A stretch of DNA of 64,000 bases from Lewinellaceae bacterium (GCA_016711435.1 JADJSY010000007.1:1-64000); one strand, 5' to 3'; counted from the stretch's first letter, positions 1-10,001 are shown. Notes: generated by a model from the letters alone, not told the origin. Program-made: numbers and translations.

Positions 1-312
1 GACAAAGCATCCGTACTCGCATTTGCCAAAAGTCTTCAGGGACATTTGACCGCTACGATCCACGGAACGGAGGAGGATTTTGCAGCATACAAAAAGAACT
101 CCGGTGATATTTGACCTTAAAAGTGGGAAGGTTGGTTTTTAACGGCTTCCCCACCGGCGTCGAGATTAGCCGGCGATGGTGCATGGCGGGCCGTTCCCCG
201 CCCGACGGACAGCTCGTAGCGCTGAGCGGTCAGCACCACAGCCACCTCCCGATTCACCCGTCCTTTTTGCTTTCAGGATTTGCCGGCCGAGCTGCAGGGT
301 GAGAAGTGGTGA
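1..312 (+). pseudogene. C-terminal remnant of 2,5-dioxovalerate (alpha-ketoglutaric semialdehyde) dehydrogenase
   Basis: Seen: the frame from base 1 reads SLQGHLTATIHGTEEDF and stops at 112-114. A second frame continues with VGRLVFNGFPTGVE, and a third with AMVHGGPFPA, then TDSS, two in-frame stops, and RFTRPFCFQDLPAELQ. In this order these match the C-terminal end of NADP-dependent 2,5-dioxovalerate dehydrogenases of the aldehyde dehydrogenase superfamily, which oxidise alpha-ketoglutarate semialdehyde in sugar-acid and hydroxyproline catabolism. At least two frame changes and two stops interrupt it, so it is either a decaying gene or poor consensus. The next two genes also carry many indels, which favours sequence error for at least part of this. 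The 5' part lies outside the window, and the final codons run into a repeat word (GAGAAGTGG). Confidence 0.7.
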
Positions 313-760
313 GTAGTTGTCGGTTGTTAGTTATCCGTGCGAATCATAGGTTTAAAGACCGGCAGTCAAAACTATTTTTTTCTACTTGCCAGCATGTTTT
401 TTTTTACCACATAGCACATAGAACACACCAGCGTAGCGTACTCACGGGCTGTTTGCCTATATACTCTACTGTTTATCCCTCAAAGTCACATAGTTTTGAC
501 TGCTTCCAGGAATGATCGGATTATCGTTATCGGTTATGAGGAATTGATTCCGATTGTTGTCCGTTATCCGTTATCCGTTACTGTTTCGGCAGGGAGATGA
601 AATCTCATTCCTTCACCATTTTCCTGAACCTCATTCTCATAAACCCATCCTCATAACTGTCAATTCATCCCTCAAAATAGGTCATTCAGCACCTTTTACT
701 TTTCAACCTGCGACGTCGGGGGCCACCTTTGTTTCATTCAAAAACAAAAGTGAAAATAAG
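313..760. other. intergenic region without a recognisable gene
   Basis: The 448 bases between the dehydrogenase remnant and the sigma factor hold no convincing gene. They contain repeat words found elsewhere in the window: repeated TTATCCGTTATCCG near 560-590 and a TTTTTACCACATAG-type word near 405-420. Open frames here have no recognisable protein character. Confidence 0.5.
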
Positions 761-1330
761 ATGTACGCAGCAAGCAATTCTTCCTATACCCAGTTGAGTG
801 ATGAAAAGCTGATCACCCTGATCGCTATGAATCACCAGCAGGCATATACCGTTTTAGTTCGTCGCTACGAACGCCTGGTTCAATCGGTGCTGAGCCGCTG
901 TTTATCTGATCAGAGGCGGTCAAGAAGTGATGCAGGATACTTTTTACGCGCTTTCCGCGCCCTGCCCCATTTCCAGGGCAGGGAGTAAATTCAACACCTG
1001 GCTGCATAAAATAGCCGTTTCCTTAGCCGTCAATCGCCTGCGGATCAAGCGTTACATGTCCTGGCAGTCCCTGGAAGATGCGCCTGTAAAGGCCGTGGAC
1101 GCCTATTCGGATTTTACCACCAGCGAAAAACAGGAAACATACAAGCCAGTTGCAGGACGCCATCCGTCAGTTGAGTCAGCAGGATGCCACCGCCCTCGAG
1201 TTGTTTTACCTCCATGAACACAGTGTGGAAGATCGGCCAAATGACCGGCTGGACATCCAGCAATATTAAAAGCCGTTTGAGCCGGGCAAGGGTTCAGCTG
1301 CGGCATGTGATGGACAAATTCAGGGATTAG
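761..1330 (+). pseudogene. ECF-type RNA polymerase sigma factor, frameshifted
   Basis: Stitched across frames, the region encodes an ECF sigma-70 factor of about 185 residues. Sigma region 2 is visible as DEKLITLIAMNHQQAYTVLV, then MQDTF, FLRAFRALPHFQGR and SKFNTWLHKIAVSLAVNRL. Region 4 is visible as LQDAIRQLSQQDATALELF, then IGQMTGWTSSNIKSRLSRAR, ending HVMDKFRD before a stop at 1328-1330. About four to five single-base shifts between 905 and 1245 break the frame. Every conserved segment is present in order with no missing block, which is more typical of indel errors than of long decay. ECF factors direct RNA polymerase to envelope or transport genes; no anti-sigma gene is adjacent. Confidence 0.75.
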
Positions 1331-1334
1331 TTAA

Positions 1335-1445
1335 GAGCAATGAGGGAAAGGGGAATGAGGATGCAAAGGGAAAGCGGCAATTGTCCGAGCATCGCGTTTT
1401 GCTTTCGCTTTTGCTCATTCCTCCTACCCTTTCCTTTATTTTCCC
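1335..1445. repeat. intergenic inverted repeat (GGGGAATGAGG words)
   Basis: Left arm 1335-1375 (GAGCAATGAGGGAAAGGGG...) and right arm 1399-1445 (...CTCATTCCTCC...TTTCCCC) are imperfect reverse complements. The same GGAATGAGGAATGAGG vocabulary recurs near 2607, 29280 and 58810. Confidence 0.6.
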
Positions 1446-1447
1446 CC

Positions 1448-2587
1448 ATGCAAACTACCTACATCAACGCCCGGGTATTCACCGGCGCCGAAGTGCTCGA
1501 ACGGGCGCATGTTACTGTTGAAAACGGATTGATATCGCATGTCAGCACCGGAGACGCGCCGGCCCCGCCAGGGTGATTGACCTGCAAAGGCCGTTCCATC
1601 GCCCCTGCTTTGATCGACCTGCGGGTGTACGGCGGCCAGGGAAAACTGTTCAACAACGAACCGACCGTAGAAACCATTCAAAAAACGTATGAAACGGTGA
1701 AAGCCGGCGGCGCCGCTTATTTTCAGATCACCCTTTCCTGTTCACCGCTCGAAACCATGTGGCAAGCCATAGATGCCTGCCGGGCGTATGTGCAGTCGGG
1801 CGGCAAGGGTTTGCTGGGACTTCACCTCGAAGGGCCGTATTTCAACCCCGAAAAAAGAGGCGCGCACCCGCTCCAACATATCCGAACACCCAATCCTGTT
1901 GAAGTGGCCGAACTCATCGAGCGCGGAAAAGATGTGGTGCGTTACATGACCATCGCGCCGGAGCGCTTCGACGACGCATCGCTCGACCTGCTGCTGCAAA
2001 GCGATATTTTGCTGTCCGCGGGCCACTCCAATGCCACGTTCGACGAAGCCATGCGCGGTTTTGAAAAAGGCATCGGCAGGACGACGCACCTGTTCAATGC
2101 CATGAGCCAAATGCAGAGTCGCGCGCCGGGACTGGTGGGTGCTACCTACCTGCACAAACCCTGGGCGAGTATTATCGCAGACGGAATCCATTGCGATTAT
2201 AACTGTTTGAAAATCAGCAAAGAATTGCTGGGTGAAAAACTGTTCCTCATCTCGGATGCCGTGACGGAAAGCCTCCTGGGCGATTATCGTTTCCGTTTTG
2301 CCGGCGACCGCTACACCGACGAAGCGGGCACATTGGCCGGCTCTTCTCTCACCATGTGGCAGGCGGTGCAAAATGCGGTGCAATATGCGGGCATCCCGCT
2401 CGATGAAGCGCTGCGCTGCGTATGGCTGGTCACTTATCCCCCGCCGGTCATCGGAGCAGAGCATCGGCTGGGTAGAATTTATGCCGCGAAAGAAAGGTAC
2501 GAAGCGTCGATGATCTTATTTGAGTCGTCAATCGTCAATCGTGAGTCGTCAATCGTGAGTAGTGCGTGCGAAGTCGTCACGCCCTGA
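1448..2587 (+). CDS. nagA: N-acetylglucosamine-6-phosphate deacetylase, frameshifted near the N-terminus
   Basis: Deacetylates GlcNAc-6-phosphate to glucosamine-6-phosphate in amino-sugar catabolism (amidohydrolase superfamily, cytoplasmic). The frame from ATG 1448 (MQTTYINARVFTGAEVLERA) stops at 1574-1576; the main frame continues IDLRVYGGQGKLF, so a one- or two-base indel lies near 1570-1590. Metal and active-site motifs are present: HLEGPY, SAGHSNA, THLFNAMS, DGIH and the catalytic aspartate in ISDAV. The first motif is LRVYG rather than HxH, as in single-metal E. coli-type enzymes. Conserved sequence ends at about YEASMILFE; the last 20 or so residues are translated repeat words (GAGTCGTCAATCGT), so the natural stop has probably been displaced by the repeat tract. 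Confidence 0.85.
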
Positions 2588-2640
2588 TCAGTAGCCTTAC
2601 CCGGATGCTCATTCCTCATCCCTCATTCCTCATTCCTGAT
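2518..2640. repeat. repeat-word tract at the nagA 3' end
   Basis: Direct repetition of GAGTCGTCAATCGT-like words (2518-2580) is followed by CTCATTCCTCATCCCTC words (2607-2638). The first part is read as the C-terminus of nagA. Related words occur at 29490-29530 and 61415-61445. Confidence 0.5.
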
Positions 2641-2693
2641 TTTGTGGTTTTCCCGGAATGCTTCATCTTCGCAGCCATAAATCTTCTTATACC

Positions 2694-3860
2694 ATGAAAC
2701 ATGCCTGCCTGTTGCCCTTCCTTTTTTTGTTCGGTGTATTGTCGGCCCAAACGCCGGCCAGTCAATTGTCGCCGGATGCTCGTATCAGCCTGATGACCGT
2801 TGCGCCGGGCGAATATGTGTACAGTACGTTCGGACACAGCGCTATTCGGGTGTACGACCCGCAGCAACGGCTGGATCGCTGCTACAACTACGGCACCTTC
2901 GACTTTGAGCAGCCGAATTTTTTGCTCAAATTCTGCCGGGGAAAACTATTGTATTTCCTCGACCTCGAACCTTACCGGAGTTTTGAATACGGCAACCTGT
3001 CCGACCGCCGTGCCATGAAGGAACAATGGCTTCAACTCGATACCGTACAAAAACAGCGGCTTTTTTCGCTGTTGCAGGAAAATGCAAGGGAAGAAAACCG
3101 CTACTACAAGTACGATTTTTTTTACGACAACTGCGCTACCCGCATCCGCGATATCGTGAAGGAATCGCTTTTTCACCAGATTGCTTTTGACAGTACACAA
3201 CTGCCCCTGGGCCTCACCATGCGCGATTTGTTGCATCAATATCTGACCACGCTGCCCTGGACGGAATTCGGAATCGACCTCGTGCTGGGTACGCCAGCCG
3301 ACCGCCGCGCCGCGCCGGAAGCCTTTATGTTTTTGCCTGATTACGTGCACGATATGTTTGGAGCAGCCAAATTGCCCAACGGCGCCCCGCTGGTCGGCAG
3401 AGAGATATTTACCCCGCAACAACCTTTTCCTGCACCGGAGTGGAAACCCGGTTTTTTTGAAAGACCCTTGTTCGTGACCTGTTTTGTGGCGCTGCTCGGT
3501 CTGCTCAGTATGGCTAACCCGCGCACCGAACATATTTTTGATACCATTTTCTGGTTCGTGCTGGGCCTGGCAGGTCTCATTATGGCGCTGCTGTGGTTTG
3601 CGACCGACCACTCCGCCACCAAATCCAATTACAACCTGATGTGGGCCATGCCGACGCACCTGTTGGTGTTCTGGCGCCTTCGGGCCACGGACAAACTGCG
3701 GCATTATTTTATCGTTATGGCTATCCTCGCCGCACTGGCGCTTGTTTTCTGGAAATTCTGGCCACAGGCAATGCCCACAGCTGCGATCCCCCTGGCGGGG
3801 CTGGTGGTGGTGAAGGGGCTGTGGAGGCAGTGGTGGGAGAGGGATAGAAGTGAGAAGTGA
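2694..3860 (+). CDS. Lnb-type DUF4105 periplasmic/membrane protein
   Basis: 388 residues from the ATG at 2694, chosen because it directly precedes a signal peptide (MKHACLLPFLFLFGVLSAQ). The N-terminal periplasmic domain is the Lnb_N/DUF4105 family, with the conserved His in YSTFGHSAIRV (about H48) and Cys in YDFFYDNCATRIRD (about C147), a papain-like His/Cys pair. The C-terminal third has four or five hydrophobic membrane segments. From family knowledge, DUF4105 proteins of Bacteroides have been linked to lipoprotein N-acylation; that role here is inference. The last residues (RSEK) and the stop are written by the GAGAAGTGA word of the inverted repeat that follows. Confidence 0.8.
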   Translation: MKHACLLPFLFLFGVLSAQTPASQLSPDARISLMTVAPGEYVYSTFGHSAIRVYDPQQRLDRCYNYGTFDFEQPNFLLKFCRGKLLYFLDLEPYRSFEYGNLSDRRAMKEQWLQLDTVQKQRLFSLLQENAREENRYYKYDFFYDNCATRIRDIVKESLFHQIAFDSTQLPLGLTMRDLLHQYLTTLPWTEFGIDLVLGTPADRRAAPEAFMFLPDYVHDMFGAAKLPNGAPLVGREIFTPQQPFPAPEWKPGFFERPLFVTCFVALLGLLSMANPRTEHIFDTIFWFVLGLAGLIMALLWFATDHSATKSNYNLMWAMPTHLLVFWRLRATDKLRHYFIVMAILAALALVFWKFWPQAMPTAAIPLAGLVVVKGLWRQWWERDRSEK

Positions 3861-4169
3861 GAGGGTGAGAGACGTCCCGTTTGGCGACGCGGATGCTTTG
3901 GCTTTGGTTTTTCAGGCCTGCAATCGTGAATTGTGTTTGGTGTGTGGTGTTTAGTGTTTCGGGGGCTTCGCTTTTGGCCTGAGTTGATATTTTGGTCAAA
4001 TTTTCACAAATGCCACACGCGAAGCGCCCGAAACACTAAACACCACACTAAACACGATTAACGATTCAGGCCAAGACCAAAGCCAAAGCATCCGCGTCGC
4101 CAAACGGGTGGCGTCTTCTCACCTCTCACCTCTCACCTCTCCCTCTCACTTCTCACCTCTCACTTCTAT
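3845..4169. repeat. 325-bp intergenic inverted repeat between convergent genes
   Basis: Left arm: GAGAAGTGAGAGG, GTTTGGCGACGCGGATGC, TCAGGCCTG, GTGTTTAGTGTTTCG. The right arm has the reverse complements in reverse order, with small differences, around a spacer at about 3985-4010. It begins at the stop of the DUF4105 gene and ends one base before the stop of the aldo/keto reductase. The same architecture recurs at 17833-18150. Confidence 0.9.
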
Positions 4170-5159
4170 CTAAACAAGTATCCCTTCAATCACCCGAAGT
4201 TCTTCCGCAGTGAACTTCGGGCTTTTCAAACACTCCAGCGAATTCTGCAATTGCTCCGGGCGACTGGCGCCGATAAGCACAGAAGTGATGCGCGGGTCTT
4301 TCAGCAACCAGGCCAGCGCCATTTGGGCCAGCCCTTCTCCGCGTTGGGTAGCCAGGTTGTGCAGCGCCCGGATTTGTTCGATGCGTTCCTCTGTGATGGC
4401 ACTCTCCTTTAAAAACCCATGCGATTTGGAGGCGCGGGAATCGGCAGGGATACCTTTCAGGTAGCGGTCAGTGAGCATACCCTGCGCCAGCGGCGAAAAC
4501 GGGATGCAACCCACACCTTCCTGTTCCAGCACATCCAGCAGGCCTCCTTCCACCCAGCGCTCGAACATGGAGTATTTGGGCTGGTGGATCAGGCAGGGCG
4601 TACCCAGTTGTTTCAAAATGGCGCAGGCTTTGGCCGCTTCTTCCGCCGGATAATTGGAAATACCGGCGTACAAGGCCTTGCCCTGCCGCACGATCAGGTC
4701 GAGGGCCGACATGGTTTCTTCCAGCGGCGTATCCGGGTCGGGGCGGTGGTGGTAAAAAATGTCCACGTAGTCCAGCCCCATGCGTTGCAGGCTCTGGTCG
4801 AGGCTCGAAACCAGGTATTTTTTGGAGCCCCATTCGCCGTAAGGGCCGGGCCACATCAGGTAACCCGCTTTGGTGGAGATGATCAGTTCGTCGCGGTACG
4901 GCGCAAAATCTTCTTTCAGCAGGCGGCCGAAATTTTCTTCAGCCGAGCCGGGCGGCGGGCCGTAATTATTGGCCAGATCGAAGTGGGTGATACCGCTGTC
5001 GAAGGCCAGGCGCAGGATAGCGCGGCAGTTTTCCAGCACATCCACGTGGCCGAAGTTATGCCAGAGTCCGAGGGAAACTGCTGGTAATTGGAGTCCGCTG
5101 CGGCCGCAGCGGCGGTATTCCATGTGGTTGTAGCGGGCGTCGTTGGCGAGGTATGTCAT
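4170..5159 (-). CDS. aldo/keto reductase, YghZ/Gpr-like
   Basis: 329-residue TIM-barrel NADPH-dependent oxidoreductase. It resembles the YghZ (L-glyceraldehyde-3-phosphate reductase) branch: YRRCGRSGLQLPAVSLGLWH at the start, and the tetrad visible as FDLANNY (D61, Y66), STKAGY (K97) and FYHHR (H137/138). GSAEENFGRLL and the long WPGPYGEWGSKKYL loop are typical of this branch. It is last in the leftward cluster AraC-SusC-SusD-FG-GAP and may process a carbonyl compound or sugar released by that system (inference). Substrate cannot be told from sequence. Confidence 0.85.
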   Translation of the reverse strand: MTYLANDARYNHMEYRRCGRSGLQLPAVSLGLWHNFGHVDVLENCRAILRLAFDSGITHFDLANNYGPPPGSAEENFGRLLKEDFAPYRDELIISTKAGYLMWPGPYGEWGSKKYLVSSLDQSLQRMGLDYVDIFYHHRPDPDTPLEETMSALDLIVRQGKALYAGISNYPAEEAAKACAILKQLGTPCLIHQPKYSMFERWVEGGLLDVLEQEGVGCIPFSPLAQGMLTDRYLKGIPADSRASKSHGFLKESAITEERIEQIRALHNLATQRGEGLAQMALAWLLKDPRITSVLIGASRPEQLQNSLECLKSPKFTAEELRVIEGILV

Positions 5160-5171
5160 GTGTGGTTATGT

Positions 5172-5342
5172 ATCACCGAACCCTGTTCGGTGTTTTGAGT
5201 GATGTGGCTGTATCGGCTGCTTTAGCTGCCGGAGCATGCCGAGGCCATTAGAATGCGTGGAAAAACGAACAAATGTTGCCTGTTTTGGTATCCGGCAGCT
5301 AAAGCAGCCGGTACGGATCACCGCACCATGTTCGGTGACACG
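5172..5342. repeat. intergenic inverted repeat (GGCTGCTTTAGCTGCCGG)
   Basis: ATCACCGAACCCTGTTCGGTG and CGGCTGCTTTAGCTGCCGGA at 5172-5235 are mirrored by TCCGGCAGCTAAAGCAGCCGG and ATCACCGCACCATGTTCGGTGA at 5290-5342. The right arm overlaps the last codons of the FG-GAP gene. Confidence 0.75.
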
Positions 5343-8300
5343 CTGCGCGTTTCTTTATTATTCCGGTCAAAAAATGCGATGTTTGAAATACCCTCATGCA
5401 GGCGGACCGAACGGGAATCCTGCGACAGGAACGTGCTGCCCCGGTAATATTCCTGCGTTCGTTTGCTGCCGTTTTGGAGTGTTATAACGGCTTTAACTTC
5501 GTTTGCCTGTAACGGGACCATTGTTCCCGGCAAGGACCTGGGCGAAAAAACTTTTAACGGGCCGCGGTGCTGGGTGGCCAGGATCAGTTCCCGCTGGTTC
5601 GCGAGGTTGACCCTTGCCAGTGCGCGGGCGTCATAAGGCACATAAAAATGGCTTTCTTCCAGATCGAGCGTCTTGAATTTTCCCTGGCCCATGTTTTTTA
5701 ACACCAGGCCGCAAAAAGCATCTGCACGGCCCTGAATCAATTCCATGCCGTAGTCATTGCCGACTAAGAGCAAATCGAGCAGGCCATCCTGATCGATGTC
5801 ATAGGGCATCATGCCCTGCACAGGCGCTATCTGCGCCTCCACCGGCAAAGCACTGATCTGGAAACGACCGCCGCCGAGGTTCTCCACAAAACTGCTAAAC
5901 ATCCAGTTGGCCTGCATGATTTGTGCGCCTTTGAGGTCGTCGGGTTTGAAAACATCCTGCATGGTGGCTTCTCCCAGGGCGCCATAGGTGTTGAAGCGCT
6001 TGCGGATCATCACGAGTTGTTTAATAACATCGTCGCGGCTGTGGTAAAAATATTCGCGGCGTGTACCGGCGGAATCGGGCCAGAAACAGGAAATAAACGG
6101 GTCGTAAAAACCATTGCCGTCAAAGTCTTTGGCGTAAATGGACAGCGGCTCCCCGCTGCGGCATTTGAAATAGACGTTTTCGCCAAAGTTGCCGGCCACG
6201 TAATCCATATCGCCGTCGTTGTCGAAATCGGCGGCGGCCAAGCTGGTCCACCAGCCGGTTTTATCCGCCAGGCCCGTTTGTGGCGTCACGTTTTTAAACT
6301 TCCCGCCTTCATTTTGTAAAAAAGTCAGGGGCATCCATTCTCCGGCCAGCAACAGATCGGGTTGATTATCCTGGTTAAAATCCGTCCAAAGCGCGTCGCT
6401 GACCAAGCCGATATAGGTCAATTCGGGGCAAACCTGCTCCGTCACATCCGTAAACACAGGCTGGTCTTTGCCTTTGGAGTCGTTGCGCAGGATATAACTG
6501 CGATCCGTTTTAGGGTAAGAAACGGGGTAACACCCGTCCGCCGACAAACAAATCGAGGTCGCCGTCGCCGTCAAAATCGGCGGCTTTGACAGCCTGTCCG
6601 CAGGCCGTTTCCACCGGTAGGGCAGCGGCTGCAATGGTGAAATTGCCTTTCCCGTCGTTGACGCACAACACGTCCTGGTACAAGGGCGATCCGGCTTCGT
6701 ACTGGTTGCCGCCCCGCACGATGTACAGATCGTTGTCGCCGTCGCCGTCGGCATCGAACAGGAGCGTGCCCAGTTCTTCTTCCCGCCGCATGGGATCCAA
6801 TTTGTAAGCCAGGTCTTTGCGCGTAAAAGTGCCCAGTTTTGTTTGCAGCAGCCAGGTTCCCGGCTCACGGGCGCTTCCACTTAGGTACACATCGTCGAGT
6901 CCGTCGGCATTGATATCGCCCACGGATATGCCGGGGCCGTACTGCGAATATTTGTGGGGCAGCGTCACCTGGTAGTTGAAATCGATGTAGTCTGTGTCGC
7001 GGTGCATAAAAGCCAGGCCCAGCGAAGCGGGATCCGGCGTTTCAAACATACCCGCTGCGTATTTTCCGGTTTTTGCAATGGTAAATGGCAGGTCTTTCAG
7101 TCGAACCTTCAGCGTTTCATTCAGGGGGAGACTGGTGAGGGTGGCCGTACGCAGGCCTCTCCAGCGAATCACGACCGAATCTACTTTTGAGACATTACCC
7201 AGTCCGAGGTGAAAGAAATTTTCGGAAGCCGAGAGGTAACCGCGTCCCGAAAGCAGCATACCTTTTTGGGCTTTTCCGTCAAAATACGCGGTTATTTCCG
7301 TGCCGAATGCGTTGGGATTTCCTGCTTCGCCTTCAATTTGGAGGCGCAGAAAATTAGATTTTTCAGCGCCGTCATTGAGCGTGTTTTGAAACACAAAGGC
7401 TTTGTCGTCGATGTTGTTGACCACCAGGTCGAGGTCGCCGTCGTTGTCGAGGTCGCCGCAGGCAGCGCCGTTGGAGAAAGCGGGGATATCCACGCCCCAT
7501 TGTTTGGAAAAATCGGTAAAGTGCAGGTCGCCTTCGTTGTGAAAAACAAATTTGGGTACCTTGATTTGCGGAATGGCCTCTTGCAGTTCCATGGGAGGCA
7601 ATAAATAACTGACGGTGCTGCGGTAGTTGCCAAAGTCGTGGTCTGTTACATCTCTTGGAAAACCATTGGTCACAAATATATCGCGGTTGCCGTCGTTGTC
7701 AAAATCTGCCAGGAGGGGCGTCCAGCTCCACTCCGTCTCCTGCAGGTCGCCTAAGTATGCCACATCGCTGAATACCGGCAGACCCGATTCAGGATTAATG
7801 CCCCGGTTGAGTTGCAGGACGTTCCTGGAAAACTGGTATTCGTATCCGTACAGCTCGTTATTGATATAAGTGACGTAGTTATTGGCGTTCATAAAAAGTT
7901 TCTTCCGCTTATTGTGGTACGGCAACATTTCGGTCGTAAACAGGTCGAGCCGACCGTCATTGTTGATATCCGCCACATCGCTGCCCATCGCCGAGGCGGC
8001 CTGGTGTTTAAAAATGCCCGCGATACGATTGGAATAAACATTAGCAACGCCGGTATCGCGGATATAAATCAGGTCATTGGTGACATAATCATTGGCGACA
8101 TAAATATCCGGCCGGCCGTCTTCGTTGAAATCGCAGATCAGGGAACTGTGGCTGTAACCATCCCACTGAATACCGGCCTGCACGGAAATATCCGTAAAAA
8201 CCGGGTGTCCGGCTTCGGCATTCCAGTCGTTGCGGTACAGCCGGTCGCGATTGGGCGAGGAGCCGTCGGTGGCTTTTTTGAAGTACGCGTTGGGGTTGAG

Positions 8301-8915
8301 TTTGTCCATGTAATTGACGCCGATAAACAGATCGAGGTCGCCGTCGTTGTCGCAGTCGAAAAACTGCGCGTTGGCGGAGTGGGTCGTATCGGCAATACCG
8401 TAGGCTTCGGCCATTTCCTGGAATTTCGGAACGCCGTCGGCATCGTTGCCCTGGTTGATAAAAAGCAGGTTTTTTCTTTTTTCGGGGTCAGAAACGAAGG
8501 TATTACAGACGTATATGTCCATTTTCCCGTCGGTATTCAGGTCGACCAGATTGATACCTGCCGACCATTCGCCGGGTCTTTTTTGTGCGTTGGCGCGGAT
8601 TGTGATGTCTTCAAATTTGAGATTGCCCTTGTTGAGGTACAGTTTATTTTCCACCTGGTTGCCGGTGAAATAAACATCTTGCAGGCCGTCGCCATTCAGG
8701 TCGCCGATTCCGACGCCGCCGCCGTTGTAAATAAATTCGGAATTGAGGATGCTCAGCGAATCGTATTCAGTGATGTCGTTATTGAATGAAATACCCGTTT
8801 TACCGCTGTCGAGCAGCCGGAAAAGTGTTTCCTGTTTTTTGCAACCCGGCCATAGCAGCGCGCTGGCGGATAGTGTAAACAAGAGAAAAGAGAGGTGAGG
8901 GTTAGTAATTTTCAT
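5318..8915 (-). pseudogene. FG-GAP/VCBS-repeat lipoprotein with ASPIC/UnbV domain, one frameshift
   Basis: About 1,190 residues when the two frames are joined. The start at 8915 gives a lipoprotein signal (lipobox LWPGC, Cys about 25). Many calcium-binding FG-GAP/VCBS motifs follow (GIGDLNGDGLQDVYF, ADFDNDGNRDIF, GDLDNDGDLDLV), then an ASPIC/UnbV segment (GRGYLSASENFFHLGLG), then a second beta-propeller (GDINADGLDDVYLSG, AADFDGDGDLDLF). The frame breaks after VGGRVLP near 6528; the other frame resumes with YPVSYPKTDRSYILRND and runs to 5318, so a small indel is enough. These proteins are usually surface-exposed and often sit beside SusCD pairs. Function is unknown; glycan or protein binding is inferred. 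Confidence 0.8.
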
Positions 8916-8928
8916 GTGAAGTTCCTAA

Positions 8929-9333
8929 TATAAAACGGCATTATGCCCCGGGTGTTACAAATGGGGTTAAAACCCCTAAATGGTATTCGTTGACTAACCA
9001 CCGGCTGAAGCCGATGGTTATTGATATAAGCCGCTCGATGTTGATTGACCCAAAACGCTATTTCAGTAAGCCGACGGTTGTTGATATAAGCCACTCGATG
9101 CTAATTGATCCAAAACGCTATTTCAATAACAGGGTTGTGTCAAAAGTCGGATTCTACTTGAGCCATGGTTTTAGTGTGAAATTTAATTTCGCGTTACCTC
9201 CAACTTCCCGAAAGTTTTAAACTTTCGGGAAGTTTCGCACCGAAAAAACCAAGTATAATTTGGCATCTTATTTTACTTCGACCCTTTTGACACAACCTCT
9301 AAGTACAGACACCTTACTACGGGGTTTTTATAA
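8929..9333. repeat. dispersed repeat, copy A (interrupted by a small TIR element)
   Basis: 8929-9130 matches 57816-57965 in order: GGCATTAT, CCGGGTGT, ATGGGGTT, AAACCCCTA, CCACCGGCTGAAGCCG, GGTTATTGATATAAGCC, TTTCAATAAC. Inside it a 60-bp unit is duplicated in tandem (9011-9070, 9071-9130). The homologous continuation (ACACCTTACTACGGGGTTT) reappears only after 9299, because a 168-bp element sits between. Confidence 0.75.
9131..9298. mobile_element. small non-coding element with terminal inverted repeats (MITE-like)
   Basis: Ends are AGGGTTGTGTCAAAAG (9131) and CTTTTGACACAACCT (to 9298), an inverted pair. The interior carries a palindrome AACTTCCCGAAAG...CTTTCGGGAAGTT near 9202-9235 and no ORF. 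It interrupts the dispersed repeat that is continuous at 57816-58022. No clear target duplication is visible, and the parent transposase family cannot be named. Confidence 0.6.
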
Positions 9334-9450
9334 AAAAAACTTCAATCAGGCCGTCGGAATAGCGCTTTTACTTGCCCAAGAGGAAAGTGGAAGCGCTCAT
9401 TTCAAGTCCGACCAGATTCCTCACTGCGTTGCTAATGAACCGCCCGTTTT

Positions 9451-9483
9451 AGTGAGGCGGTGATTGTCAGTCACCGCCTCACT
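9451..9483. repeat. perfect short hairpin AGTGAGGCGGTGA/TCACCGCCTCACT
   Basis: 13-bp perfect stem with a 7-nt loop. Its core GGCGGTGA...TCACCGCC is shared with the hairpin inside the TonB-receptor gene at 46353-46387, suggesting one REP-like family. Confidence 0.65.
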
Positions 9484-9666
9484 TGGGCGAGGCTTTCGGT
9501 TCATTCCGTTTTGATCGATGCTGAAGGCGGCGTGCCGCCTCGGAATGACACCTCGGGGTGGGTTGTTAAGTACATTTTTCACAGCCATAAAGATCAGTAC
9601 GTTTGACATGTGTCGTAAGACCCGCGCACGGCGGTAATCTCTGGCTCAAGAATCAGTGATAATCCC

Positions 9667-9702
9667 GGGCGGGGGGGTGGTGAAGGGCCCCCCCGCGCCG
9701 CG
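9667..9702. other. G/C-homopolymer tract, probable sequence artefact
   Basis: A run GGGCGGGGGGGTGG, then CCCCCCCGCGCCGCGCGGG, interrupts otherwise ordinary repeat sequence. It resembles the larger artefact tracts at 37300 and 51678. Confidence 0.45.
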
Positions 9703-9713
9703 CGGGTTACGAC

Positions 9714-10001
9714 CTACGGTCTGCACACAATTCTAACACTTCATTTACATTGTGTATACTACACGTTTTTTTAACCACAACGGACACGAAGTGGTTTCAC
9801 AAAGGACACAAAGCGTAGAGTTGACCGCATTCCGCTTAATATTATCCGTTAATCTGGCAAAAATCATCACAAATGACTAAAATAATGTGGTCAACTCTAC
9901 GCTTTGTGTCCTTTGTGAAACCACTTCGTGTCCGTTGTGGTTAAAAAAACGTGTAGTATACACAATGTAAATGAAGTGTTAGAATTGTGTGCAGACCGTA
10001 G
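9714..10001. repeat. inverted repeat with perfect 113-bp arms
   Basis: 9714-9826 and 9889-10001 are exact reverse complements by eye (113 of 113), with a 62-base spacer. Arms contain ACCACAACGGACACGAAG, TGGTTTCACAAAGGACAC and AAGCGTAGAGTTGACC. A diverged copy with the same words lies at 38851-39096. Confidence 0.9.

Noticed and set aside
9011..9130. 60-bp direct repeats as a CRISPR or replication iteron
   Set aside because: Only two copies, without spacers, inside a dispersed repeat that has a single unit elsewhere.
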